Assembly: GCA_030615145.1 (NCBI GenBank)
Contig: JAUWZT010000188.1
Location: forward strand, 1-7,076
Source: Promethearchaeota archaeon
GTDB lineage: Archaea; Asgardarchaeota; Lokiarchaeia; Sigyniarchaeales; SOKP01
Direction: 5' to 3'
Length of the DNA stretch: 7,076 nt
Part shown: positions 1 to 5,513 of the stretch, piece after piece
Layout of the letters: every line of letters starts with the position of its first letter
Position numbering within the stretch: position 1 is the stretch's first letter
The notes under the pieces: generated by a model
What the model saw: only the letters and a program-made list of their open reading frames with translations
Database searches by the model: none
Told to the model about the DNA's origin: nothing
Made by a program: the position numbers and the translations under genes

Positions 1-21
1 GCGAATCTGATTGAAAAGAAG

Positions 22-357
22 GTGATTCTGATACCAAGCGATTTCACTCAAGATGTTGTTAAAATAATTAAGAATATACCCCGCGGGAAGGTCCTAACTT
101 ATGGAAGAATCGCTAAATTAGCTGGTAACCCGCAAGCTGCAAGACAAGTCTCGTGGTTATTACACTCATCAACAAAAAAATACAATTTGCCATGGCATCG
201 AGTCATAAATTCACTAGGAAAAATATCCATGAAATCTTTTGATGATCGAGAACTTCAAAAACATTTGTTAGAAAAAGAAGGTGTTGTGTTTAGAGATAAC
301 TACAAAATTGATCTTAAAGAATATCTCTGGGAAATTGAATCAATTAAACATTTATAA
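22..357 (+). CDS. Alkyltransferase-like protein (ATL), MGMT-fold DNA-damage sensor
   Basis: This 111-residue protein is a single MGMT-type DNA-binding domain. ATL proteins bind O6-alkylguanine in DNA without repairing it and flag it for nucleotide excision repair. The motif that is PCHRV in true methyltransferases is PWHRV here (residues 57-61), so the alkyl-accepting Cys is Trp58 and direct dealkylation is not expected. Tyr27 in the TYGRIA motif and Arg41 in AARQV match the base-flipping Tyr and the Arg finger of Schizosaccharomyces pombe Atl1 (Tyr25, Arg39, Trp56), all with the same offset of two. The length is normal for ATLs, and the N-terminal domain of full MGMT is absent. The start is uncertain: GTG at 22 is the first usual start codon in the window, but the frame is open to base 1, so the gene could begin outside. 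It converges on the aconitase X operon 14 bp away. Confidence 0.88.
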   Translation: MILIPSDFTQDVVKIIKNIPRGKVLTYGRIAKLAGNPQAARQVSWLLHSSTKKYNLPWHRVINSLGKISMKSFDDRELQKHLLEKEGVVFRDNYKIDLKEYLWEIESIKHL

Positions 358-358
358 T

Positions 359-370
359 AAAAAAAAAGAA
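359..370 (-). terminator. T-tract terminator of the aconitase X operon
   Basis: Bases 359-367 are nine consecutive A on the plus strand, which is a T9 tract on the minus strand directly after the stop codon of the small subunit gene. Archaeal transcription commonly ends in such U-rich tracts without a hairpin. No stem-loop is visible, and the assignment rests only on the tract and its position between convergent genes. Confidence 0.4.
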
Positions 371-371
371 A

Positions 372-812
372 TTAAAGAATCTCTATATACCCTTCATCTC
401 CATTAACTTTTACAATGGTATTGTTTTTTATTTTTTCTAATTCCGAGAAGTCTATTTGATCAATAATAGGAAATTTTAAATCAAAAAAAATCTCAGCAGC
501 TACAGCACCAGAACTCATTAATGGGTCCCCTTCTTCACATACTATGGCTTTAGGTCCCATTTTACGTACAATTGTTTCAAGCAAGACAAATCCTAATGTT
601 GTTGTTCCTATGGGATAAGGAAAAATTAAAATTTTATCTTTCACATCCTTTTTATAAAGTTCATGTGTTCTATCTGCGATTTTACATTTTTTACTATTTT
701 GAACAAGTGCAAATATAAAAGCTGCAGAAATACTAAAAGGTTGTCTAGTAACTATTGCTTCTCCTTCAACAATACCTTTACTTAAGCTTCGACCTTTTAA
801 GATTTTAGTCAG
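372..812 (-). CDS. Aconitase X small subunit (DUF126), probable mevalonate-5-phosphate dehydratase small subunit
   Basis: Small subunit of the heterodimeric archaeal aconitase X. In the archaeal mevalonate pathway this enzyme dehydrates mevalonate 5-phosphate to trans-anhydromevalonate phosphate. The DUF126 signatures are visible: an N-terminal LKGRSLSKGIVEGEA, HELY (residues 50-53), KILIFP (60-65), and the GPKAIV...GDP...GAVAA stretch (86-105). I place the start at CTG (812-810), giving 146 residues, close to the usual 130-145. It lies six bases after a strong GGAGGGGAT ribosome site and gives the N-terminus expected from the family. The first ATG (848) would give 158 residues and a 44-base overlap with the large subunit gene, with no ribosome site. 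With the CTG start the overlap is only 8 bases, which suggests translational coupling. The loop that is Ser-rich (GSSSGS-like) in the family reads GTTTLG (69-74). The product call is strong; the exact substrate is inferred. Confidence 0.87.
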   Translation of the reverse strand: MTKILKGRSLSKGIVEGEAIVTRQPFSISAAFIFALVQNSKKCKIADRTHELYKKDVKDKILIFPYPIGTTTLGFVLLETIVRKMGPKAIVCEEGDPLMSSGAVAAEIFFDLKFPIIDQIDFSELEKIKNNTIVKVNGDEGYIEIL

Positions 813-2001
813 TTTTAATCCCCTCCGTTGCGATTTTAATACATTCATCTAAATTTCTATAGGAAGCATGACTATAGAAACAAGCTTTCGCAGAATTTGT
901 TGTAAGTGGTCTTGGTAAGGGGGTTAAAGTAGGACATAAAGATGTTATTTTTGCCCCCGAAGAAATTAAAATATCGTTAAATTCAGAATTTTTAATCGAT
1001 TCTTTCACTTTATTATTTGTACATATCCATAAGTTAATATTTTGAAGAGTTTTTTTTCCTTTAAGCTTCTTTAGAACATTAATTACCTCTTCTTCACTTA
1101 ATTGAGGACAACCAATGCTAATATTTTGAGGTGTTTGAGCCCATTCTGTACTGTATTTTTCTCTAACTTCTTCTAGATCCTTCATATCAATTTCAACTAT
1201 CTCTTCGGGTTTATCATACTGAAAAGCCTCATTAAGATCCTTAGCTTCAGGTGTTACATTTGGAACATGAATCAAAGCTACTGCTCCTGTAGATGCTGAA
1301 GCAGCACCAAGATTCTTTAAATTATCAGTTGAGATATCACTTAATCCATCAATAACGGGTATTTTATTTCCCGCAATTTCTCCAATCCTTAAACCTATTG
1401 AAGTCAAATTAAATACATTGGTAAGATTTATATCAGCTGATAATTTAAATAATATTTGACCTTTTCTGTTTTCCGTTATATGTAATCCATGGTATGCAGT
1501 TTTTCCTGTAACCGCACAAGCTAAATCTACTAGACCCCCTTCTCGATTTGAGCGAGCGCCTAAAACTGAATTTAAATATATAACTGCTGATGATTCAGAC
1601 CATGCACAATGGTCACCTGACTTTGGTTTATTATCTAAAAAATAAGGAGTACATGTAAATCCGTATACACCGATTTGTTCTAAATCCTTCATCAGTTGAT
1701 CATGTAATATAAACATCGGATAGACGACTTTAAACTCGTCTGCATAATCCATATCTATAATAGGATCCGCAGTTGTTCTTACTTTTACTTTTAAATTATC
1801 TTCTGCCATTTGATGTAAAACTTTAGCAGAAGCATTAACAAAATTTAAACCAAAATTTAGGACAGTATGAGCTGAACTTATTTCAATAAGTTTTTCCGCA
1901 CCAAAAGTGTCTCCTAATTTTACGATCAATTTCAATAATTTTGAAAGCAACTCTCCCTTTTCTCCATCGAGGATACGCTCTTCTTCTTTTGTTAAATAAA
2001 T
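805..2001 (-). CDS. Aconitase X large subunit, probable mevalonate-5-phosphate dehydratase large subunit
   Basis: Catalytic iron-sulfur subunit of aconitase X, acting with the DUF126 protein encoded just downstream. With the ATT start used here (2001-1999) it has 398 residues. Family blocks are intact: FTCTPY (115-120), GDHCAWSESSAV (129-140), NSVLGARSNREGG (144-156), the LH-ENRK segment (173-180), IGCPQL (296-301), WICTN (325-329), SLCPTL (354-359) and TNSAKACFY (368-376). Cys117, Cys298 and Cys356 are the likely cluster ligands by analogy with the family. The start matters: TTG at 1950 would cut off the family N-terminus LTKEEERILDGE, which is encoded in frame just upstream. An in-frame TGA at 2010-2008 blocks any start further out, and no ATG, GTG or TTG lies between. 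ATT follows an AGGTGA site by six bases. The product is confident from motifs; the role in isoprenoid synthesis is inferred from archaeal homologues. Confidence 0.9.
   Translation of the reverse strand: MYLTKEEERILDGEKGELLSKLLKLIVKLGDTFGAEKLIEISSAHTVLNFGLNFVNASAKVLHQMAEDNLKVKVRTTADPIIDMDYADEFKVVYPMFILHDQLMKDLEQIGVYGFTCTPYFLDNKPKSGDHCAWSESSAVIYLNSVLGARSNREGGLVDLACAVTGKTAYHGLHITENRKGQILFKLSADINLTNVFNLTSIGLRIGEIAGNKIPVIDGLSDISTDNLKNLGAASASTGAVALIHVPNVTPEAKDLNEAFQYDKPEEIVEIDMKDLEEVREKYSTEWAQTPQNISIGCPQLSEEEVINVLKKLKGKKTLQNINLWICTNNKVKESIKNSEFNDILISSGAKITSLCPTLTPLPRPLTTNSAKACFYSHASYRNLDECIKIATEGIKTD
818..826 (-). promoter_or_regulatory. Strong Shine-Dalgarno site for the small subunit gene
   Basis: The minus strand reads GGAGGGGAT, matching eight of nine bases of the ideal archaeal site GGAGGTGAT. 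It lies inside the 3' end of the large subunit gene. The six bases after the GGGGA core lead to an in-frame CTG at 812, and no ATG, GTG or TTG of that frame lies at usable distance downstream. It therefore decides the start of the small subunit gene. Confidence 0.7.
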
Positions 2002-2152
2002 TTTCGTTCACCTTAAAGAATAAGTTTTATTTAATGATTAGTAAGTAGTCCTTGTTAAAAAATATTAATTTCTGGTTTTTAAAAAAAATTAGACAATTAA
2101 TTCATATTATCTCATTCATTCTTTAAATTAAAAAAGAACAGGTTTGAAACAA
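2002..2152. promoter_or_regulatory. Divergent intergenic promoter region
   Basis: About 150 very AT-rich bases separate the divergent aconitase X operon and the aldolase-family gene, so both promoters should lie here. On the minus strand a TATA-like ATTAAATAAAAC runs from about 2035 to 2024. A second AT-rich candidate (AATTAATATTTTTT, about 2071-2058) would give a leader long enough to include the ribosome site. On the plus strand TTTTTAAAAAAAA (about 2076-2088) and CTTTAAATTAA (about 2121-2131) are candidates. Base composition is too skewed to choose firmly, and no operator-like inverted repeat stands out. Confidence 0.45.
2008..2013 (-). promoter_or_regulatory. Shine-Dalgarno site for the large subunit gene
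   Basis: The minus strand reads AAGGTGA here, a perfect match to the core of the archaeal anti-Shine-Dalgarno complement. Six bases separate it from ATT at 2001. The TGA inside the site is also the in-frame stop that limits the reading frame upstream. The site supports the ATT start over TTG at 1950. Confidence 0.65.
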
Positions 2153-3205
2153 ATGGCTAATGACATTGGTTCGTATAAATTTGAGACCAAACTTTTTTTT
2201 CCAGAAGATATTTTTTATAAAATAATTGAAGTAAGACTCAGCAATGTAAACGAAATTCTTGAAGAGGAATATAAAAATCGCGGTAAAAGAAAGTATCCTT
2301 GGAACAAAAATCTCGTCATGATTGCTGCTGATCATCCCGCAAGGGGTGTTACTAAGATTGGCCCGAATCATATAGCAATGGGTGATCGTCACGAATATTT
2401 GGGACGAATACTTCGCGTTCTTACCCTTGATCACATAGATGGTATCATGACAACTCCTGATATAATGGACGATTTGTTTATATTGAACTATCTTTTCAAA
2501 CAATTAGGAGGGAAGAGCTTCCTCGATAACAAAATACTTATAGGAAGTACGAATCGAGGAGGTCTTTTAGGCTCGCCTTACGAGATGTACGATCCTGTGA
2601 CTGCTTATACTATTGATGATATTAGGAAATTAAAATTGGACGGCGCAAAAATGATGGTTAGGTTAGATTTCGAGACGAAAATGGCGAAATATAGCCAAAG
2701 GACTTTGGCGTTATGTTCAAAAATGATTAGACGGTGTAACGAATCCACTATACCCTCGTTTATAGAAGCGCTCCCGGTGACACGTGATCAAGACAGTAAT
2801 TATAAGGTTAACAAGAATGCAGAAGCAATAATTAAAACGATTGGAATTGCAGCCGCATTAGGAGGGGGTTCGGTAAACACTTGGTTAAAAGTGCCATATG
2901 TTGATAAGTTTGAATCTATTGCTAAAAGTGCAACCAACCCTATTTTAATTCTAGGTGGTGAAAGTACCGGCAACCCCATCGACCTTTTTAAAATCCTTGA
3001 AATGGGATTAGCTGCTGGGAAAAACGTAAAAGGGTGTTTAGCTGGAAGAAATTTATTGTATCCTGGCGATGACGATCCCAGAGCAGTTGCTTTAGCAATC
3101 TCAGGCATAATACACGATAAAAACAATATTGATAAAGCCATTAAAATCTTAAACAACAATCGAGGAAAGCAAATGGATGATTTAACTTCCAAATTCAATC
3201 CTTAA
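2153..3205 (+). CDS. Cgl0159-family (beta/alpha)8 aldolase-like protein
   Basis: A TIM-barrel protein of about 350 residues resembling the Cgl0159 family, related to class I DeoC/DhnA/LacD-type aldolases and best known from actinobacterial inositol-use clusters. No firm reaction is established for it. Family features in order: AADHPARGV near the N-terminus (first beta strand), MGDRHEYLGRIL, the HIDGIMTTPDIMDDL segment, GSTNRGGLLGS, DGAKMMVRLDFE with Lys166, NTWLKVPYV with Lys246 at the position expected for the Schiff-base lysine, ILGGESTGNP, and the phosphate-loop-like GCLAGRNLLYPGDDDP near the C-terminus. All core blocks are present, so it looks full length and active. I chose ATG at 2153; TTG at 2144 would add three residues, and AGGT at 2140-2143 fits ATG spacing better. 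No inositol genes are nearby, and the substrate is unknown. The editing-domain gene follows after 31 bp. Confidence 0.82.
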   Translation: MANDIGSYKFETKLFFPEDIFYKIIEVRLSNVNEILEEEYKNRGKRKYPWNKNLVMIAADHPARGVTKIGPNHIAMGDRHEYLGRILRVLTLDHIDGIMTTPDIMDDLFILNYLFKQLGGKSFLDNKILIGSTNRGGLLGSPYEMYDPVTAYTIDDIRKLKLDGAKMMVRLDFETKMAKYSQRTLALCSKMIRRCNESTIPSFIEALPVTRDQDSNYKVNKNAEAIIKTIGIAAALGGGSVNTWLKVPYVDKFESIAKSATNPILILGGESTGNPIDLFKILEMGLAAGKNVKGCLAGRNLLYPGDDDPRAVALAISGIIHDKNNIDKAIKILNNNRGKQMDDLTSKFNP

Positions 3206-3236
3206 AGTTATTAAAAATTAAAATATTATTAAAATT

Positions 3237-3659
3237 ATGAGATTTCTTTCTTTTCATTGCGATTTCTTTAGATTTAAGGCGACAAAGAGAAGCCGTTCAA
3301 AAATATTTGAAGAATTGACAGAAGAAAATAGAGAAAATGGATTTAAAAACGTAATTGCCTTATACATAAGCGTAGAAAAGCGAGATGAGGAAAGTACAGA
3401 GTTCATTCCTAAAGCTATAAAAGAAATCGAAAAAATTGCCACTCAACTCAAAGTGTCGAACTTAATTGTACTTTCTTTCGCCCATCTATTTGGCGAATTA
3501 AGTAATCCTGAATTTGGCTTGAAAGCATTAAAGAACCTTGAGAAAAAATTAGTTGAAAATGGATTCAATGTGCTTAGACCTCCTTTTGGGTGGTTCAATG
3601 AGCTTGAACTCAAGGCAAAAGGGCACCCCCTCTCAAGAATCTCAAGAAAAATCGAATAA
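3237..3659 (+). CDS. Free-standing archaeal threonyl-tRNA synthetase editing domain
   Basis: 140 residues that match the N-terminal editing domain of archaeal ThrRS (DTD-like fold) from end to end. The stop comes right after that domain and no catalytic or anticodon-binding domain follows. In archaeal ThrRS this domain removes serine from Ser-tRNA(Thr); free-standing versions exist in archaea that split editing from charging. Visible motifs: N-terminal RFLSFHCDFF, ALYISVEKRDE (41-51), SFAHLFGEL with His83, the GFNVLRPPFGW segment (109-119) and KGHPLSRISR (128-137). Against my recollection of the Pyrococcus abyssi domain the alignment is gap-free, and two residues implicated there in editing differ: Lys121 is Asn and Glu134 is Arg. 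His83 is kept. It may therefore edit differently or have lost activity. ATG at 3237 has no ribosome site. It probably shares a transcript with the upstream gene. Confidence 0.87.
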   Translation: MRFLSFHCDFFRFKATKRSRSKIFEELTEENRENGFKNVIALYISVEKRDEESTEFIPKAIKEIEKIATQLKVSNLIVLSFAHLFGELSNPEFGLKALKNLEKKLVENGFNVLRPPFGWFNELELKAKGHPLSRISRKIE

Positions 3660-3705
3660 AAAACGATCAAAATTTTTATCAATCATAAGTTTAAGAGTAC
3701 AACGA

Positions 3706-3715
3706 TTTATAAAAA
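3706..3715 (+). promoter_or_regulatory. TATA box candidate for the proteasome gene
   Basis: TTTATAAAAA lies about 42-51 bases before the ATG of the proteasome beta gene, predicting transcription start near 3735-3740 and a leader of about 20 bases. The region is AT-rich, so the match is suggestive only. No ribosome site precedes the ATG. Confidence 0.4.
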
Positions 3716-3756
3716 ATTAAAAAAAATTATTAAAACAAGAGACCTTTTAAGAAATT

Positions 3757-4452
3757 ATGAGAAAAGAAGATTTAATGATACCCTCTGGGTCGGTTTTTTC
3801 AAGGGATTCCGATATTATTGCTAATAATTCTCAAAAACTTAAAGCTCAAGCTTTCAAAACTGGGACTACTACAGTCGGTTTAGTTGTAAAAGACGCGGTA
3901 ATCCTAGGAACGGATAAAAGAGCGTCAATGGGTTATTTTGTTGCTAGTAAAACTGCAGAGAAATTGCATATGATTCAAGAACACTTGTATATGACTATTG
4001 CTGGAGGCGTAGCAGATGCACAATATCTCATAGATGTTTTGCGGGCTGAAACTTCGTTGTATCAATTAAAAAGAGAAAAATTAATTAAAGTTAAAAGCGC
4101 TGGGAAATTGTTGTCCAACATTTTGTACCAGAATAAGATGTATCCTTTTCAAGTTGGACTCATACTTGGGGGAGTAACCGAAGAAGAGGGTCCTACTCTT
4201 TTGAATATTGGTGCTTATGGGTCAATTTTGCCCGAGAAGTTTTGCGCAGTGGGGAGCGGTCAAAATTTTTCGTACGGCGTTCTCGAGGCTAAATATAAAG
4301 AAAATTTAACAATTAAAGAAGGAAAACAAATTTTAATTAAAGCAATCTCCTCGAGTATCATAAGAGATATGGCGAGTGGCAATGGAATTGATATTGCCAT
4401 CATCAAAAAAGAAGGAGAAGCAAAAAGAGACTTCATTTCCATAAAAGGATAA
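3757..4452 (+). CDS. psmB: Archaeal 20S proteasome beta subunit
   Basis: Proteolytic subunit of the 20S proteasome, an N-terminal nucleophile threonine protease acting in the cytosol within a ring stack capped by alpha rings. The precursor of 231 residues should be cut between Gly36 and Thr37 (KTG then TTTVGL). Counting Thr37 as mature residue 1, Asp17 is Asp53 and Lys33 is Lys69, exactly the standard spacing. The later active-site residues are Ser167 (GSG motif), Asp204 and Ser207 (RDMASGNGID), so the subunit should be active. The 36-residue propeptide is longer than the roughly 6-12 residues usual in archaeal beta subunits. A start at Met7 (3775) would still leave 30 residues. No alpha subunit or PAN/Cdc48 ATPase gene is in the window. 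ATG at 3757 lacks a ribosome site, which suggests a short-leader transcript. Confidence 0.95.
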   Translation: MRKEDLMIPSGSVFSRDSDIIANNSQKLKAQAFKTGTTTVGLVVKDAVILGTDKRASMGYFVASKTAEKLHMIQEHLYMTIAGGVADAQYLIDVLRAETSLYQLKREKLIKVKSAGKLLSNILYQNKMYPFQVGLILGGVTEEEGPTLLNIGAYGSILPEKFCAVGSGQNFSYGVLEAKYKENLTIKEGKQILIKAISSSIIRDMASGNGIDIAIIKKEGEAKRDFISIKG

Positions 4453-4692
4453 GCAATAAACCTGTATTGTCTTTTCTACCTCTTATCTTTTCACCTCTAA
4501 ATATTTAAACATTACACAAGGATAAAGTTTAAATAGCCCCTTTTTTTTAGAAACCTTTAATAATAATACCATATCTTTAAAAATAAAAATTATATTATTT
4601 TAGTTAGAAGAATTAACACCTTAAACAACTTAGGATAAACAAATACACTTTATCAAAAATTAAAGCAAATTAGATCGTGGAGTAGTGGAGCC
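4453..4692. other. 240-bp intergenic region with T-tracts and promoter candidates
   Basis: The longest gap in the window. Pyrimidine-rich sequence at 4468-4498 and a T8 tract at 4541-4548, preceded by four C, could end the proteasome transcript. TATA-like sequences occur at about 4500-4508 (AATATTTAA), 4527-4535 (GTTTAAATA) and 4588-4598 (TTATATTATTT); the last is best placed for the next gene. Just before its GTG start is a direct repeat, GTGGAG-TA-GTGGAG (4677-4690), that could serve as ribosome site. I see no tRNA, no stable hairpin and no small ORF with family resemblance. Confidence 0.5.
4541..4548 (+). terminator. T8 tract, possible terminator of the proteasome gene
   Basis: Eight consecutive T follow CCCC, 88 bases downstream of the proteasome stop codon. 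U-rich tracts end archaeal transcripts, but a TATA-like GTTTAAATA lies immediately upstream, so the tract may instead be incidental in AT-rich DNA. Confidence 0.3.
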
Positions 4693-5421
4693 GTGCCATA
4701 CAGTATATTAGTCGATTTATCTCACAAAGAAAAGATCGAGGAATTTCCCGATTTTTCTTTAAGCGAAGACGAATTAGAAGTCGATTATATTGACAAAAAT
4801 GAAGGACCTATAGATTTTGAAACACTTGAAGATTACGATATTCTATTTATCGGAAATATTCAGCATACTAAAGAAGGAAAGGCAGATAAATTTACTAAGG
4901 ACGAACTACTAGCAATTAAGCGGTATGTTGGGGATGGTGGGAGCCTTTTTTTAACTAGTGGAGCTGGAGGCGATAAAGACATTCCTATGAAGCTAGGCTC
5001 TATTCGCGTGTTGTATAAAATGACGGGTGTGCGACGATTTTGGAACGGAGTAATTCAAGAATCACACTCACATTTTTTAGTCAACAAACAAAATGTACTA
5101 ATAAATCTCTTATTTAACCATCCGATAACTGTAGGAATTACTGAAGTAGTCCTACCAAACTGTACTTTTTTTACACTAACGGAAGAGGATGTTGAGGACC
5201 TAATCGTTACTTCCGAAAAAGCAGAATTTAAATATACAATTGACGATGATATAGAAGCAGTTGGGTTAGTGCCTATTTGTGTTGTATCTGAGTTTTTTAA
5301 CGGGAGATGTGTAACTATAGGGTCATCAGATTGGCTTATTGAAGATGATTTTGGATTAGATGCTGGTGATAATATTAAATTTCTTTCAAACATCATCAAA
5401 TGGTTATCATTTGAAACCTAA
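4693..5421 (+). CDS. GIFT-domain (IFT52/GldG-like) protein
   Basis: A soluble 242-residue protein without signal peptide or membrane segment. It resembles the GIFT domain, a glutamine-amidotransferase-like Rossmann fold shared by eukaryotic ciliary IFT52 and bacterial gliding/ABC-associated GldG. Matching elements in order: N-terminal strand YSILVDLSH, an acidic stretch, DYDILFIGNI (48-56), FTKDELLAIKRYVGDGGSLF (67-86) followed by TSGAGGD (88-94), the HPIT...I..V segment in the middle, and a C-terminal NGRCVTIGSSDWL...NIKFLSNIIKWL that closes the fold. I see no catalytic Cys-His-Glu triad of true amidotransferases, so a binding or scaffolding role is more likely than catalysis. The assignment rests on recalled family pattern, and other class I amidotransferase-like or ThuA-like proteins are alternatives. 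GTG at 4693 is the likely start; GGAG copies lie 2 and 10 bases upstream. It stands apart from its neighbours, with 240 bp before and 92 bp after it. Confidence 0.65.
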   Translation: MPYSILVDLSHKEKIEEFPDFSLSEDELEVDYIDKNEGPIDFETLEDYDILFIGNIQHTKEGKADKFTKDELLAIKRYVGDGGSLFLTSGAGGDKDIPMKLGSIRVLYKMTGVRRFWNGVIQESHSHFLVNKQNVLINLLFNHPITVGITEVVLPNCTFFTLTEEDVEDLIVTSEKAEFKYTIDDDIEAVGLVPICVVSEFFNGRCVTIGSSDWLIEDDFGLDAGDNIKFLSNIIKWLSFET

Positions 5422-5458
5422 TTCTTTAACTCTATCCTCGTTCATTTCTTATTCTTAC

Positions 5459-5468
5459 ATTTAAAAAT
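5459..5468 (+). promoter_or_regulatory. TATA box candidate for the radical SAM gene
   Basis: ATTTAAAAAT lies about 46-55 bases before the ATG at 5514, consistent with transcription starting near 5490 and a short leader lacking a ribosome site. Support comes from position and sequence only. Confidence 0.35.
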
Positions 5469-5513
5469 AAATTTAGCGAAAATCATATTAAAAAATGTTT
5501 CTAATAATTAATT

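Noticed and set aside
846..848. ATG as the start of the aconitase X small subunit
   Set aside because: No ribosome site precedes it, it overlaps the large subunit gene by 44 bases, and it adds residues not expected in the family.
1948..1950. TTG as the start of the aconitase X large subunit
   Set aside because: It would drop 17 in-frame residues that match the conserved family N-terminus, although GGAG copies upstream keep it possible.
2123..2503. Minus-strand open frame of 126 codons, and a similar one at 2800-3198
   Set aside because: Both lie within the well-supported aldolase-family gene and their translations show no family resemblance.
4453..4692. Possible small RNA or riboswitch in the longest gap
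   Set aside because: No stable stem-loops or conserved motifs could be seen; the content is T-tracts and TATA-like sequence.
5055..5399. Minus-strand open frame of 114 codons, Ser-rich
   Set aside because: It is antisense to the GIFT-domain gene, with composition typical of a reverse-frame translation and no motifs.
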